Assembly: GCA_016215625.1 (NCBI GenBank) | Contig: JACRIW010000081.1 | Span: 1-64,000 of the forward strand | DNA: 64,000 bases | DNA from: Candidatus Eiseniibacteriota bacterium | Lineage (GTDB): Bacteria > Eisenbacteria > RBG-16-71-46 | Reading direction: 5' to 3' | In this document: piece by piece, positions 33,680 through 42,198 of the stretch | How the letters are laid out: the number at the start of each line of letters is the position of its first letter | How positions within the stretch are numbered: the stretch's first letter is position 1 | The notes under the pieces: generated by a model | What the model saw: only the letters and a program-made list of their open reading frames with translations | Told to the model about the DNA's origin: nothing | Database searches by the model: none | Made by a program: the position numbers and the translations under genes

Positions 33680-34594
33680 TCAGTCGCGCGGGGACAGCGC
33701 GACCGCGAGCTTCGCGGCCACGCGGGCGTTGTTGCGGAGCAGCGCGAGGTTCGCGCGCACGCTCTCGCCGCCGGTCACCTGGCGCATGCGGTCGAGCAGG
33801 AACGGCGTCACGGCGCGGCCGCGCACGCCTTCGGTGCGGGCGGCGGCGAGCGCTTCACCGAGCGCGCGGGTGTAGAGCGCGAGCGGCATCTGTTCGTCCT
33901 CCGGGATCGGGTTCGCGACGAGCACGCCGGTGCCCATGCCGATCGCGAAGTGCGCCGAGACCGCGGCGGCCATCTCTTCGATCGTGTCGAACGTGTGGTC
34001 CACGGGCAGGCCGCTCTCGCGCCGGTAGAACGCGGGGAACTCCTTCGTGCGCAATCCGAACACGGGCACGCCGAGCGTCTCGAGCATCTCGACCGTGCGC
34101 GGCAGGTCGAGGATCGCCTTGGCGCCGGCACACACGACCGCGACGGGAAGGCGCGAGAGCGCGGTGAGGTCGGCGCTCACGTCACCCGAGTCCTGCGACT
34201 CGCGGTGCACGCCGCCGATGCCGCCGGTCGCGAACACGGGAATGCCGGCGTGGTGCGCGGCGAACATCGTGGCCGCGACGGTCGTCGAGCCGGGCCGGCC
34301 GGCCGCGAGCGTCGCTGCGAAGTTGCTGAGGTTGAGCTTGGTGACGTCCTTGGCCGCGGCGAGCGCCTCGAGCTCGGCACGCGTGATGCCGACGTGGATC
34401 TCGCCGCCCCAAACGCCGATGGTCGCGGGCACGGCGCCGCCCTGGCGGACGTCGTCCTCGAGCAGCAGCGCCGCCTCGACGCCCTGCGGATGCGGCAGGC
34501 CGTGCGTGACGACCGTGGTCTCGAGCGCGACGATGGCGCGGTTGCCGGCGAGCGCGCGATCCACGTCGTTGTTCAACACGAAGCGTTCCTTCAC
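33680..34594 (-). CDS. psuG: Pseudouridine-5'-phosphate glycosidase (PsuG)
   Basis: 304 residues from a GTG start at 34594 (AGGAG 9 bases upstream) that overlaps the kinase stop by GTGA. The indigoidine synthase A/PsuG fold is clear: VALETTVVTHGLPHPQG, PATIGVWGGEIHVGI, KLNLSNFAATLAAGRPGSTTV (in parts), FATGGIGGVHRE, SADLTALSRLPVAVVCAGAK and GMGTGVLVANPIPE. The active-site Lys residues of the family correspond to KLNLSNF and CAGAK. It splits pseudouridine 5'-phosphate to uracil and ribose 5-phosphate. Last gene of a three-gene operon with a PfkB kinase and a BtpA-like protein. Confidence 0.92.
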   Translation of the reverse strand: MKERFVLNNDVDRALAGNRAIVALETTVVTHGLPHPQGVEAALLLEDDVRQGGAVPATIGVWGGEIHVGITRAELEALAAAKDVTKLNLSNFAATLAAGRPGSTTVAATMFAAHHAGIPVFATGGIGGVHRESQDSGDVSADLTALSRLPVAVVCAGAKAILDLPRTVEMLETLGVPVFGLRTKEFPAFYRRESGLPVDHTFDTIEEMAAAVSAHFAIGMGTGVLVANPIPEDEQMPLALYTRALGEALAAARTEGVRGRAVTPFLLDRMRQVTGGESVRANLALLRNNARVAAKLAVALSPRD

Positions 34595-35508
34595 GACACA
34601 CTCTCCTGTGGGTACCACGTGTGCAGCCGTTGTTCGGCGTCGGCCCGGGCCGCCGCGAAGAGCGCCTCGGGGCCCCACGCCTGGATCGCGAAGCTCGCCG
34701 TGACGACGGCGCGCTGGATGCAGCGATCGACGGGCAGGCCCTCGAGGTGCGCGGAGAGGAAGCCGGCCGCGAAGCCGTCCCCCGCGCCGGTCGGATCGGT
34801 CTTCGCTTCCGTGCGCGCTTCCCATTCGTGGAAGCGGCCGGTGTGCGCGTCGAAGAGCAGCCCGCCCGCGGCGCCGCGCTTGGCGAACACGAACCGCAGC
34901 CGGCCGCACGCGAGGCGCTCGAGCGCACCGCGCGGATCCTCGGCGGCGCCGTCGAGACGCAGTTCGTCCTCGCTCGGGAAGAAGGCGTCCGCGTGCGCGA
35001 GCACGGCGCGCCAGCGTTCGAGCGACGATTCCGTCACCAGCTCGTAGGGGTCCACCGACACGAACGCTCGCTCGCCGCCGAGCGCCTTCACGACGCGCTC
35101 CTGCAGCGCGATCGGCATGGGGGCGAGATGGAAGGCGCGCGCGTTGCGCCAGGCTTCGGGCACGTCGTCCGCCTCGGGCGAGACTTCCTCGTGCGTCGGG
35201 CAGGCGAGCCGGTGCACGACACGGCGCACGCGCCCTTCGTAGAGCAGCCACGTGCGCAGGCCGTCGCGGCCGAGGCGGCGCACGCCGTCGAGCATCACGC
35301 CGTGCCGCTCGAGCCGTTCGAGCGCGTCGACCGGGTAGTCGTCGCCGAGCAGGCTCACGCAGCCGACGCGCGTGCCCCACAACGCGGCGGCGATCGACGA
35401 GTGCAGGATCGCGCCGCCGGGCTGGGCCATGCGCGTGGAGCCGTCCGGGAACACGATGTCGTCCACGAGCAGGTTGCCGAGCAGCACGAGTTCCGGGGCG
35501 GCGGTCAC
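34591..35508 (-). CDS. psuK: PfkB-family carbohydrate/nucleoside kinase (likely pseudouridine kinase)
   Basis: 305 residues from a GTG start overlapping the btpA-like stop (GTGA). PfkB hallmarks are the N-terminal LGNLLVDDIVFPDG, a central GG region (AQPGGAILHSSIAAALWG) and the anion hole/catalytic DPTGAGDGFAAGFLSAHLEG. Being coupled to psuG on its 3' side, it most likely phosphorylates pseudouridine or a related C-nucleoside to the PsuG substrate. The family includes ribokinase and adenosine kinase, so substrate is inferred from context only. Confidence 0.8.
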   Translation of the reverse strand: MTAAPELVLLGNLLVDDIVFPDGSTRMAQPGGAILHSSIAAALWGTRVGCVSLLGDDYPVDALERLERHGVMLDGVRRLGRDGLRTWLLYEGRVRRVVHRLACPTHEEVSPEADDVPEAWRNARAFHLAPMPIALQERVVKALGGERAFVSVDPYELVTESSLERWRAVLAHADAFFPSEDELRLDGAAEDPRGALERLACGRLRFVFAKRGAAGGLLFDAHTGRFHEWEARTEAKTDPTGAGDGFAAGFLSAHLEGLPVDRCIQRAVVTASFAIQAWGPEALFAAARADAEQRLHTWYPQESVS

Positions 35509-36320
35509 TTTCCGAGCGCCCGGAACGCTTCGGCGTTCGCGCGCACCGCGGCCGGGTCGAGTGCATTCGACCACGCCCCGCCCTGCTTCACCGACGAGCC
35601 GACGATGAAGCCGTGCGCGCGCGCGAAGCGCGCGTAGTTGCCGGGCGCGAGGCCCGATCCGACGAACACCGGCAGCTTCACGGCCGCCGCGACTTCGTCC
35701 ACGTCGGACGACTTCGCGGGCTCGCCCGTGGCGGTGCCCGTCACGATCACGCCGTCGGCGAGGAAGAACTCGGCGGCCTTCGCGGTCTCGGCGAGCGAGA
35801 CGTCCGCCGTGACGGCGTGCGCCGAGTGCTTCTTCTTGACGTCCACGTACACGCGCACGTGGCCGGCGTTCATCGCGCGCCGGTAGCGCAGCAGGTCGCC
35901 CGCGCAGGACTCCATGATCCCTTCGTCGGCGACGTGCGCGAACACGAACCCTTCGGCGCGCACGAACGCCGCGCCGCTCGCGATCGCGACGGCGATCGCC
36001 TCGCGGTTCGCGCCCGCGAGCACCTGCACGCCGAGCGGCAGCTGCACTTCGCGCCGGATCTCGCGCGCGACCGCGGTCATCGCCGCGGTGATCTCCGGCC
36101 CGACGCCGCTCTTCACGTACGGGCGGTCGTGCATGTTCTCGATCATGAGCGCGGTGTAGCCGGCGTCGCGATAGACGCGCGCCTCTCCGACCGCGGAGTG
36201 GACGAGGGCGTCCACGCTCTCGCGCGCGGCCGGCGTGCCGGGGAGCGCGCCCACGTGGATCATGCCGATGAGCGCGCGCGGCGCGCCGAAGGTCTCGAGG
36301 AAGGCGGCGGGAGTGGTCAT
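35505..36320 (-). CDS. BtpA/SgcQ-family TIM-barrel protein
   Basis: 271 residues. Family signatures are GMIHVGALPGTP at the N-terminus, ALMIENMHDRPYV, GVQVLAGANREAIAVA, FVRAEGFVFAHVADEG, DVKKKHSAH, ETAKAAEFFLADGVIVTGT and FVGSGLAPGNYARFARAHG. BtpA affects photosystem I in cyanobacteria, but most bacterial homologues have no known reaction and probably act on a phosphosugar or nucleoside. Its place as first gene of a coupled btpA-pfkB-psuG operon suggests a step in C-nucleoside breakdown. No photosynthesis genes are present here. Confidence 0.85.
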   Translation of the reverse strand: MTTPAAFLETFGAPRALIGMIHVGALPGTPAARESVDALVHSAVGEARVYRDAGYTALMIENMHDRPYVKSGVGPEITAAMTAVAREIRREVQLPLGVQVLAGANREAIAVAIASGAAFVRAEGFVFAHVADEGIMESCAGDLLRYRRAMNAGHVRVYVDVKKKHSAHAVTADVSLAETAKAAEFFLADGVIVTGTATGEPAKSSDVDEVAAAVKLPVFVGSGLAPGNYARFARAHGFIVGSSVKQGGAWSNALDPAAVRANAEAFRALGK

Positions 36321-36504
36321 GGCCGCACAGTAACGCGCCCCGCCGGACGGCGCACGGAGACCGCCCGCGGCCGCCCGCGACCGCCCTCCGCGGCCTGCAT
36401 GCCGGTCGGCGGCTTTGCCGCGCTCGTCGAGCCGCCCTGTCGAACCGCCCGGGTGCGCGGCATGCTGGACGCACCCGTTCCCACCCCGCGAGGAGGACGC
36501 TCGG

Positions 36505-36933
36505 ATGTTCACCCATGGGCAGATCCGCTGGTTCCACACGGTCGCGGCGACGTTGTTCGTGCTCACGGGCGTCGCGCACACGATCGGGCAGTACACGCCC
36601 GGCCCCACCGACCCCGCGACCGTGGCGCTCGTCCGCACGCTGAACACGACGAAGCTCGGCGACGCGCCGTTCACCTGGTGGCAGGTGCTCATGTGCTGGG
36701 GCGCGATGTACGGCGCGATGTCGTTCGCGTTCGGGCTGCACGCGCTCGCGATCACGCGCGACTGCGCCTACGACCCGCGCGTGATCCGTTCGAGCGCGCG
36801 TTTCCTGCTGCTCGCGGCCGTGCTGCAGAGCGTGATCGCGCTCTTCTACACGACCACGCCGCCGGCGTTCTTCATGATTCCCGCGGCCGTGCTGACGGGG
36901 CTCGCGGCCTTCGCGCCCGCGAAGCCGTCCTGA
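36505..36933 (+). CDS. Small four-helix integral membrane protein, unknown function
   Basis: 142 residues from ATG 36505 with AGGAGG 8 bases upstream. Four hydrophobic segments: FHTVAATLFVLTGVAHTIG, WQVLMCWGAMYGAMSFAFG, FLLLAAVLQSVIALFYT and FFMIPAAVLTGLAAF. I recognise no family. It is divergent from the btpA operon and convergent, 6 bases apart, with the lipoprotein gene. Confidence 0.7.
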   Translation: MFTHGQIRWFHTVAATLFVLTGVAHTIGQYTPGPTDPATVALVRTLNTTKLGDAPFTWWQVLMCWGAMYGAMSFAFGLHALAITRDCAYDPRVIRSSARFLLLAAVLQSVIALFYTTTPPAFFMIPAAVLTGLAAFAPAKPS

Positions 36934-36939
36934 TCCCGG

Positions 36940-37446
36940 TTACCGCGCGAGCCACTCCGCGAGCGACCGCTCCTTCGCGCTTTCGAGCGGCGGTTCCGCG
37001 CCCACGACACCTTCGGGCCAAGGCGAGGGCTTCGCGGGTTTCACGGCCTGCTTGAGCGAGAGCTGCGGCAGGAGCGCGCGATTCGTCTCCGCGGCGAGCG
37101 GGCCGCCCGAGAGCGCTCCGACCACGAGCCCGCGGCGCAGCCAGCCGTCGAACGCCACCGTGCCGGCCGAGTCCGCGACCGCGAAGTGCACACGCGGGGA
37201 GTCGAACGACACGCGGCCGATCGGCTGCGCGCTCACGCCGAGCGCGGGCGCGTCGAGCGTCGCCGCGAGCGAATCGCCGTCGGCGCGCACGTGCAGCACG
37301 AGCGGCGTGGTGCCGTCGCGCCACGCGACGTGCCCCTTCCACTCGCCCACGAGCGAGCCCGCCGTCTGCACGTCACGCGGACCGCAGCCTCCCAGGAACG
37401 AGAGCAGCGCGAGGGCCCGAAGCGTATTTGAGCGAAGAAGGGTCAT
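36940..37446 (-). CDS. Putative lipoprotein, last gene of the ubiA operon
   Basis: 168 residues from ATG 37446, which overlaps the UDG-like stop (ATGA). A hydrophobic leader with lipobox-like LLSFLGGC predicts a lipid-anchored protein. The body (VGEWKGHVAWRDGTTPLVLHVRADGDSLAATLDAPALG, shown here only in parts: GEWKGHV, LVLHVRADGDSLAATLD) resembles small secreted domains that evaluate as beta-rich, seen in front of hydrolases, but no catalytic residues remain. Position suggests co-expression with the menaquinone tail genes; role unknown. Confidence 0.72.
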   Translation of the reverse strand: MTLLRSNTLRALALLSFLGGCGPRDVQTAGSLVGEWKGHVAWRDGTTPLVLHVRADGDSLAATLDAPALGVSAQPIGRVSFDSPRVHFAVADSAGTVAFDGWLRRGLVVGALSGGPLAAETNRALLPQLSLKQAVKPAKPSPWPEGVVGAEPPLESAKERSLAEWLAR

Positions 37447-38033
37447 GCGGTTCTTCCCAGCACACGGGCGAGGTCCTGCATGGCAGCGTCCGCATCCTGC
37501 TTCACGCAGGGGGTGCCCGGCATCGGGAAAGCGAAGACCTTTGCAGGCAACATCGGCTCGAGGTCGGGATTGAATCCGTATCTCGCCTTCTGGCTCCAGC
37601 CGAATCGAATCCTCAACAACTCGTCGAGCACCCGCTTGTAGACGAAGCACAGAATCTTCGGGCGATGCACCCGGATCAAGCCGAGGATGCGCTCGGCACC
37701 CTCCACATACTCGCGCGTGTTCGGCTCACACCCGAACTCGTGCGGCAACTTCGCGATGTCGGTGATCCCATATTCGTGAGCGAGGAGGCTGTCGTCTTCG
37801 AAACGGGTCGTCGCTCGAAAAACGTCGAACTCGCGCAGCTTGTTCCAAAACATCCTCCCTTGCCGCCCCTGAAAATAGTGCCCGGCCTCGACGCTCTTGC
37901 TCGTCGGAGTCTTCGCGACGAAGAGCAACTTGAGGCCCGGCTGCTCGGGCAGGATGTCCTCGAGCGTGACGAACCTCTGGCCGTCTTGCTCCAGCACACA
38001 TTGATGGCCACGGAGCGAATCGAACTCGATCAC
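37443..38033 (-). CDS. Divergent uracil-DNA glycosylase superfamily (MUG/TDG-like) protein
   Basis: 196 residues from a GTG start overlapping the ubiD stop (GTGA). The N-terminal half follows the MUG/TDG layout: LEDILPEQPGLKLLFVAKTP, then EAGHYFQGRQGRMFWNKLRE and YGITDIAKLPHE. In MUG/TDG the first motif is GINPG with the catalytic Asn; here the aligned stretch is AKTPT, so the Asn is missing. The second motif region reads FAFPMPGTPCVKQ instead of LPSPS or NPSGLS. The fold is therefore likely but glycosylase activity is doubtful; it may be a new branch or a nucleic-acid sensor. It is embedded in the ubiA-ubiX-ubiD operon. Confidence 0.65.
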   Translation of the reverse strand: MIEFDSLRGHQCVLEQDGQRFVTLEDILPEQPGLKLLFVAKTPTSKSVEAGHYFQGRQGRMFWNKLREFDVFRATTRFEDDSLLAHEYGITDIAKLPHEFGCEPNTREYVEGAERILGLIRVHRPKILCFVYKRVLDELLRIRFGWSQKARYGFNPDLEPMLPAKVFAFPMPGTPCVKQDADAAMQDLARVLGRTA

Positions 38034-39817
38034 TCGCGGCCCCACCAGCCGTCCACCTTCGCGATCGTCGCGTCGGGGGTGGCGACCGGATCGGGATAGC
38101 CTTCCTTCCACGTCGCGTCGATGCCGAGCGGGCCCTTCACCTGCAGCCACGCGCCGCGCGACTCGACGTGCGCGGGGATCGTGTCGCGCGCGCAGTCGAA
38201 GCGCGTGAAGATGCCCCACAGCAGCAGGTCGTCGTCCTCGAGCGGCACGTCCATGCTCACGGCCACGATCAGCTTCACGTGGGCGTACTCCTCGCGCTGG
38301 AACAGGTTCTCGATCACGCCGCGGCCGTCGCCGGCCACCTGCACGACGAGCATGCCGCCCCACGCGAGCCGGTGCGCCTTCACGCGCTCGTCGAACGCGC
38401 GCGGATCGGCGACGTGCGCGAGCAGCGGCGAGGGCTGCACGCCGGTGCCCGGCGAGTTCCCCGACGAACCCACGGGACGGCCGTGCGACTGCGCGTCGAT
38501 CACCATCTTGCTGCCGAGGTTCATCGTGAAGCTGGTGAAGTCGAGCGTGTCGAGCGGCACACCCGGGATGAGCATGAAGTCTTCGGCGGGATCGAAGTGT
38601 TTCGCGATCGCCTCGAACACGGCCTGCCGGTCGCGCGGGTTCACGTCGCCGTCCACGAGCACGATCATCTTGGTGAGCGAGAGCTGGCCGGTGCCCATGA
38701 GGCCGAGCGCGGTCTTGCGGCCCTCGCGCGCGAAGCGGTTCTCCACCGCGACCACGAGCAGGTTGTGGAAACCGGCCTCGAAGTACGCCCAGAGATCCGT
38801 GATCTCGGGATGGATCACCTTGAGCACGCCCGTGAACATCTCCTGCACGGCCTCGCCCATGTACTTGTCTTCCTGCGGCGGCTTGCCGACCACGCTCGCG
38901 TGGAAGATCGGGCGCTCGCGGTGCGTGACCTCGCGCACGTGGAAGACCGGGAACGGCGCGGCGTGCGAGTAGTGACCGAAGTGATCGCCGAACGGTCCTT
39001 CGGTGCGGCGCTCGCCGGGATTCACGATGCCCTCGATCACGAACTCGGCGTCGGCCGGCACGCTCATCGCGATCTTGCGGCCCTTCGTCATGCGCGTCGG
39101 CGCGCCACGCAGGAAGCCGGCGAACGCGAGTTCGTCGATGCCTTCGGGCAGCGGCGCGACGCCGGAGAGCAGCGTCGCCGGGTCGGCGCCGACGGCGATC
39201 GCGACCTCGAGGCTCTGGCCGCGCTTCTCCGCCTTGTGGAAGTGGAAGCCTCCACCCTTGCCGATCTGCCAGTGCATGCCCGTCGTCTTCTGGTCGTAGA
39301 CGTGGATGCGGTACAGGCCGAGATTGCGCTTGTGCGTGTCGGGATCTTCCGTGAAGACGAGCGGGAACGTGATGAATCGCCCGCCGTCCTTGGGCCACAG
39401 CTGCAGGATGGGCAGCGGATCGAGGTTCGCGCCGAGCGCGTGCTGCTGGACCGGCGCCGAGCCCACCTGCTGCGGCCGCGACGCGAGCACCCGCCCCGCG
39501 CTGCCGCGCAGCGCCCAGAGATCCGAGAGCTTCCTGGGCGGCAGCGCGTGGAAGATCTCCTCGATCTCGGCGCCGACCGACTTCGGCGTGCGGCCGAGCG
39601 CCCACTCGATGCGGCGCTCCGCGCACAGCACGTTCACCGCGAGCGGGAAGCGCGAACCGCGCACGTTCTCGAACAGCAGAGCCGGGCCCTGGCGTTTCGC
39701 CTCGCGGCAGCCGATCTCGGTGACCTCGTACTGCCAGTCCACCTCGCGCGTGACGCGCTTCAAGTCGCCCTTCGCTTCGAGATGATCGAGAAACTCGCGC
39801 AGCGTGCGGAAGCTCAT
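38030..39817 (-). CDS. ubiD: UbiD-family prenylated-FMN decarboxylase (menaquinone pathway, MqnL-type)
   Basis: 595 residues from ATG 39817, overlapping ubiX by ATGA. The family pattern is clear: SFRTLREFLDHLEAKGDLKRV, GPALLFENVRGSRFPLAVN, LGLYRIHVYDQKTTGMHWQ (metal/prFMN loop), HFHKAEKRG, EGPFGDHFGHYSH with the catalytic-site Glu region, and VDGDVNPRD. It is longer than E. coli UbiD (497). With UbiX and UbiA next door and mqnA/mqnE elsewhere in the window, it should decarboxylate the prenylated naphthoate of the futalosine route rather than a ubiquinone precursor; no other ubiquinone genes are seen. Confidence 0.88.
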   Translation of the reverse strand: MSFRTLREFLDHLEAKGDLKRVTREVDWQYEVTEIGCREAKRQGPALLFENVRGSRFPLAVNVLCAERRIEWALGRTPKSVGAEIEEIFHALPPRKLSDLWALRGSAGRVLASRPQQVGSAPVQQHALGANLDPLPILQLWPKDGGRFITFPLVFTEDPDTHKRNLGLYRIHVYDQKTTGMHWQIGKGGGFHFHKAEKRGQSLEVAIAVGADPATLLSGVAPLPEGIDELAFAGFLRGAPTRMTKGRKIAMSVPADAEFVIEGIVNPGERRTEGPFGDHFGHYSHAAPFPVFHVREVTHRERPIFHASVVGKPPQEDKYMGEAVQEMFTGVLKVIHPEITDLWAYFEAGFHNLLVVAVENRFAREGRKTALGLMGTGQLSLTKMIVLVDGDVNPRDRQAVFEAIAKHFDPAEDFMLIPGVPLDTLDFTSFTMNLGSKMVIDAQSHGRPVGSSGNSPGTGVQPSPLLAHVADPRAFDERVKAHRLAWGGMLVVQVAGDGRGVIENLFQREEYAHVKLIVAVSMDVPLEDDDLLLWGIFTRFDCARDTIPAHVESRGAWLQVKGPLGIDATWKEGYPDPVATPDATIAKVDGWWGRE

Positions 39818-40371
39818 TCGAGTTCGTCCTGTCTCCAGGCGGGGCCCGCGCCCTTTTCGCCGAGCAGCGTGAGGAGTTTGTCGGTGAATCCGGCGACGAG
39901 CGCGTCGAGGTCCTTCGGGCTGCCGTACCACGGCGGCGAGACGGGCATGATCACCACGCCCTCGCGCGAGAGCTTGAGACAGTTCTCGAGCGCGATGCTC
40001 GACAGCGGCGTCTCGCGCACGCCGAGCACGAGGCGCATGCGCTCCTTGAGCGCGACCGCGGCCGCGCGCGTGATGAGCGTGTCCGAGATGCCGGCCGCGA
40101 TCTTGCCGAGCGTGCTCACGCTGCACGGCAGGATCACGAACGCGTCGTAGCGGTTGCTGCCGGAGGAGAACGGCGCCGCGAGGTCGTCGTCACGGAAGAT
40201 CTTCTTCACGTGCGGCTCGAGATCGGACGACTTGAGGCCGTGCTCGGTGAGCAGCACCTGGCGCGCCCAGTCGCTCATGACGAGGTACTTCTCGCCCGGG
40301 CAGCGCTTCACGAAGTCCACGCCGTGGATGGCGCCCGACGCGCCGGTCATGCCGATCAGGTAGCGCGACAT
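39814..40371 (-). CDS. ubiX: UbiX-family flavin prenyltransferase
   Basis: 185 residues. RYLIGMTGASGAIHGVDFVK is the FMN-binding N-terminus, with SSGSNRYDAFVILPCSVSTLGKIAAGISDTLITRAA (seen in parts: VILPCSVSTLGKIAAG, ALKERMRLVLGVRETPLS) typical of UbiX. It makes prenylated FMN, the cofactor of the UbiD decarboxylase encoded immediately downstream with an ATGA overlap. It lies 2 bases after ubiA. Confidence 0.93.
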   Translation of the reverse strand: MSRYLIGMTGASGAIHGVDFVKRCPGEKYLVMSDWARQVLLTEHGLKSSDLEPHVKKIFRDDDLAAPFSSGSNRYDAFVILPCSVSTLGKIAAGISDTLITRAAAVALKERMRLVLGVRETPLSSIALENCLKLSREGVVIMPVSPPWYGSPKDLDALVAGFTDKLLTLLGEKGAGPAWRQDELE

Positions 40372-40373
40372 CG

Positions 40374-41279
40374 TCAGAAACCTCCCGTGGCCATGCGCGC
40401 GGCCAGCACGATGGCGAGCACCGCCGCGCCGACCCACACGTTGATCTGGAAGAACGCGAGGTTCACGTCCTCCGCCCAGCGCTGCTCGAGCCACAGCAGC
40501 ACGAGGGTGCCGCAGTAGAGCGCGATCGCGGCGAACGCCCACGCCATGGACTGCGGCGCGTGCCGCATGGCGCCGAGCGCGACCTGCGCGAGCGCGAACG
40601 CCGCGACGAGGTGCAGGAGCCACGAGACGCGCAGTGCGTTCGCACGCCCGAGCCAGGCGACCATCGAATGGATGCCGTGCGAACGGTCGAACTCCTCGTC
40701 GAGCGTCGCGTAGATGATGTCGAAGCCACTCACCCACGCGAGCGCGAAGCCGCCGAGCCAGAGCGCGGTCTCCCAGCTCTCGAGCGACGGGTGCGCCGCG
40801 GCGAAGCCCGCGAGCGGCGCGAGTGCGAGCGCCAGCCCGACGCCGAAATGGCAGAAGGGCGTGAAGCGCTTGAGGTAGGGATAGAGCGTGAACACCGCGA
40901 GCGGCAGAACCGCCACCTTCAGGAACCACGGCCCGAGCACGGCGCACGCGCCGAGGTAGGCGGCGGTCGAGCCCACGAGCAGCGCGACGGCCTCGGGGGT
41001 CTTCATCCTGCCCGCGGGCAGCTCGCGGACCTTCGTGCGCGGGTTGAGCGCGTCGATGCGGCGGTCGATGAGCCGGTTGAGCGACATGCCCGCGGTGCGC
41101 GCGCCCACGGCCGCGATCGCCACCCACAGCCAGCGCATCGGCGCCATGGCCGGGCCGGGCGCGCTGAACACCCCCGCGAGGATGAGCGGGAGCGAGAAGA
41201 GCGTGTGCTCGAAGCGCACGAACGAGGCGTACGTGCGGACGCGCGAGGGGGCGGAATCTGCGGTGGGGGCGGTCGTCAT
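40374..41279 (-). CDS. ubiA: UbiA-family polyprenyltransferase (menaquinone pathway, MqnP-type)
   Basis: 301 residues with eight or nine membrane helices. Both Asp-rich Mg-diphosphate motifs are present: NRLIDRRIDALNPRT (NxxxDxxxD) and YATLDEEFDRSHGIHS (DxxxD). RTKVRELPAGRMK follows the first motif, as in 4-hydroxybenzoate/dihydroxynaphthoate prenyltransferases. It attaches the isoprenoid tail in the inner membrane. First gene of ubiA-ubiX-ubiD-UDG-like-lipoprotein; a GAGAGA site precedes the ATG. In this genome the acceptor is most likely 1,4-dihydroxy-6-naphthoate. Confidence 0.9.
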   Translation of the reverse strand: MTTAPTADSAPSRVRTYASFVRFEHTLFSLPLILAGVFSAPGPAMAPMRWLWVAIAAVGARTAGMSLNRLIDRRIDALNPRTKVRELPAGRMKTPEAVALLVGSTAAYLGACAVLGPWFLKVAVLPLAVFTLYPYLKRFTPFCHFGVGLALALAPLAGFAAAHPSLESWETALWLGGFALAWVSGFDIIYATLDEEFDRSHGIHSMVAWLGRANALRVSWLLHLVAAFALAQVALGAMRHAPQSMAWAFAAIALYCGTLVLLWLEQRWAEDVNLAFFQINVWVGAAVLAIVLAARMATGGF

Positions 41280-41471
41280 GGGGGTCTCTCGGATACGCGG
41301 AGTGTCGCGCAGGCGCGGGAGACTAGCGGCAGTCGTGGTCCCGGCCAAACGGCCGAGCGTGGCCCCGGGCGCCCGCCGATTCGCAGGCCGCGCTCGGGGG
41401 AAATCCTTGCGGCCCGGCCCCGGTCGCTTGCTAGACTTCCGCGCCTGTACCCCTCTCGCCCCGGAGTCCCC

Positions 41472-42104
41472 TTGCGCCACTGGCTCACCGCCCTGCTGCT
41501 CCTCGTCCTGCTGCTGCCGGCCTCCCGCGCCCACGCGGCGGCGCGCCTGCACGCGCCGGCGGGCACGACGCTGCACCCGGGCGACCGCGTGGAGCTGCGC
41601 TGGGACGGACTGGACGCCGGCGCGAGGGAAGTCGAGCTCGAACTCTCGCTCGACGGCGGCCGCTGGGTGCGCATCTCGCCCGAACTCCACGCCCTCGAGG
41701 GTCGCTGGACCTGGCGCGTCCCGGCCGTCGCGGCCGAACGCGCGCGCATCCGCCTGCGCGCGGGCGGCGAACGGCGCGAGGAAGTGGCGGCGACGGGCGC
41801 CGAGTTCCGCATCGAGGCCCGCGCGGCCATCTTGGATTCCGAACGCCGCGACTTCCTCGGCGAATGGTGGCCCGCGCTCGACACGCGCACGCGCGGCGCC
41901 GCGCATGAAGGCCTGCGCGACGGCGGCGCCCCGGTGATCGCCGCGCTCGGCGACCGGCTCGAAGCCGACGCGCCGGTCGCGCCCTCACTCGAACTTCCGG
42001 CGGACGACGGCGTCACGCTGTACGCCGTCGCCGGCCCGGCCGTCCCCACCACGGTGCTGCACGCGCGCTCGGCGCGCCCCGCGTTCGTTCCGCTCCGGAA
42101 CTGA
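41472..42104 (+). CDS. Secreted protein of unknown function
   Basis: 210 residues from a TTG start at 41472 (GGAG about 6 bases upstream). A clear signal peptide (RHWLTALLLLVLLLPASRAHA) precedes a beta-rich domain (TTLHPGDRVELRWDGLD, EVELELSLDGGRWVRISPEL, RWTWRVP) like the Ig/fibronectin-type domains that bind at cell surfaces. The C-terminal third is low-complexity and Pro/Ala-rich. It precedes the TonB-receptor gene by 94 bases on the same strand and is divergent from ubiA. A possible extended -10 (TGCTAGACT ending at 41437) lies upstream. Confidence 0.72.
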   Translation: MRHWLTALLLLVLLLPASRAHAAARLHAPAGTTLHPGDRVELRWDGLDAGAREVELELSLDGGRWVRISPELHALEGRWTWRVPAVAAERARIRLRAGGERREEVAATGAEFRIEARAAILDSERRDFLGEWWPALDTRTRGAAHEGLRDGGAPVIAALGDRLEADAPVAPSLELPADDGVTLYAVAGPAVPTTVLHARSARPAFVPLRN

Positions 42105-42198
42105 GCGCCACTCCTCGACCCGCACACCCCGAGACTCCGGGCCGGCGCGCATCGCGCCGCGCCCCTCCCCGTGCATCCTTTTCTTCGAGGAGTGTTCC

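Noticed and set aside
38011-38035. tRNA T-loop-like sequence (GAATCGAACTCGATC)
   Set aside because: It lies in the ubiD/UDG coding junction and no acceptor stem or anticodon arm can be built around it.
42105-42198. Cobalamin riboswitch upstream of the TonB receptor
   Set aside because: The gap is too short and lacks the B12-box motif.
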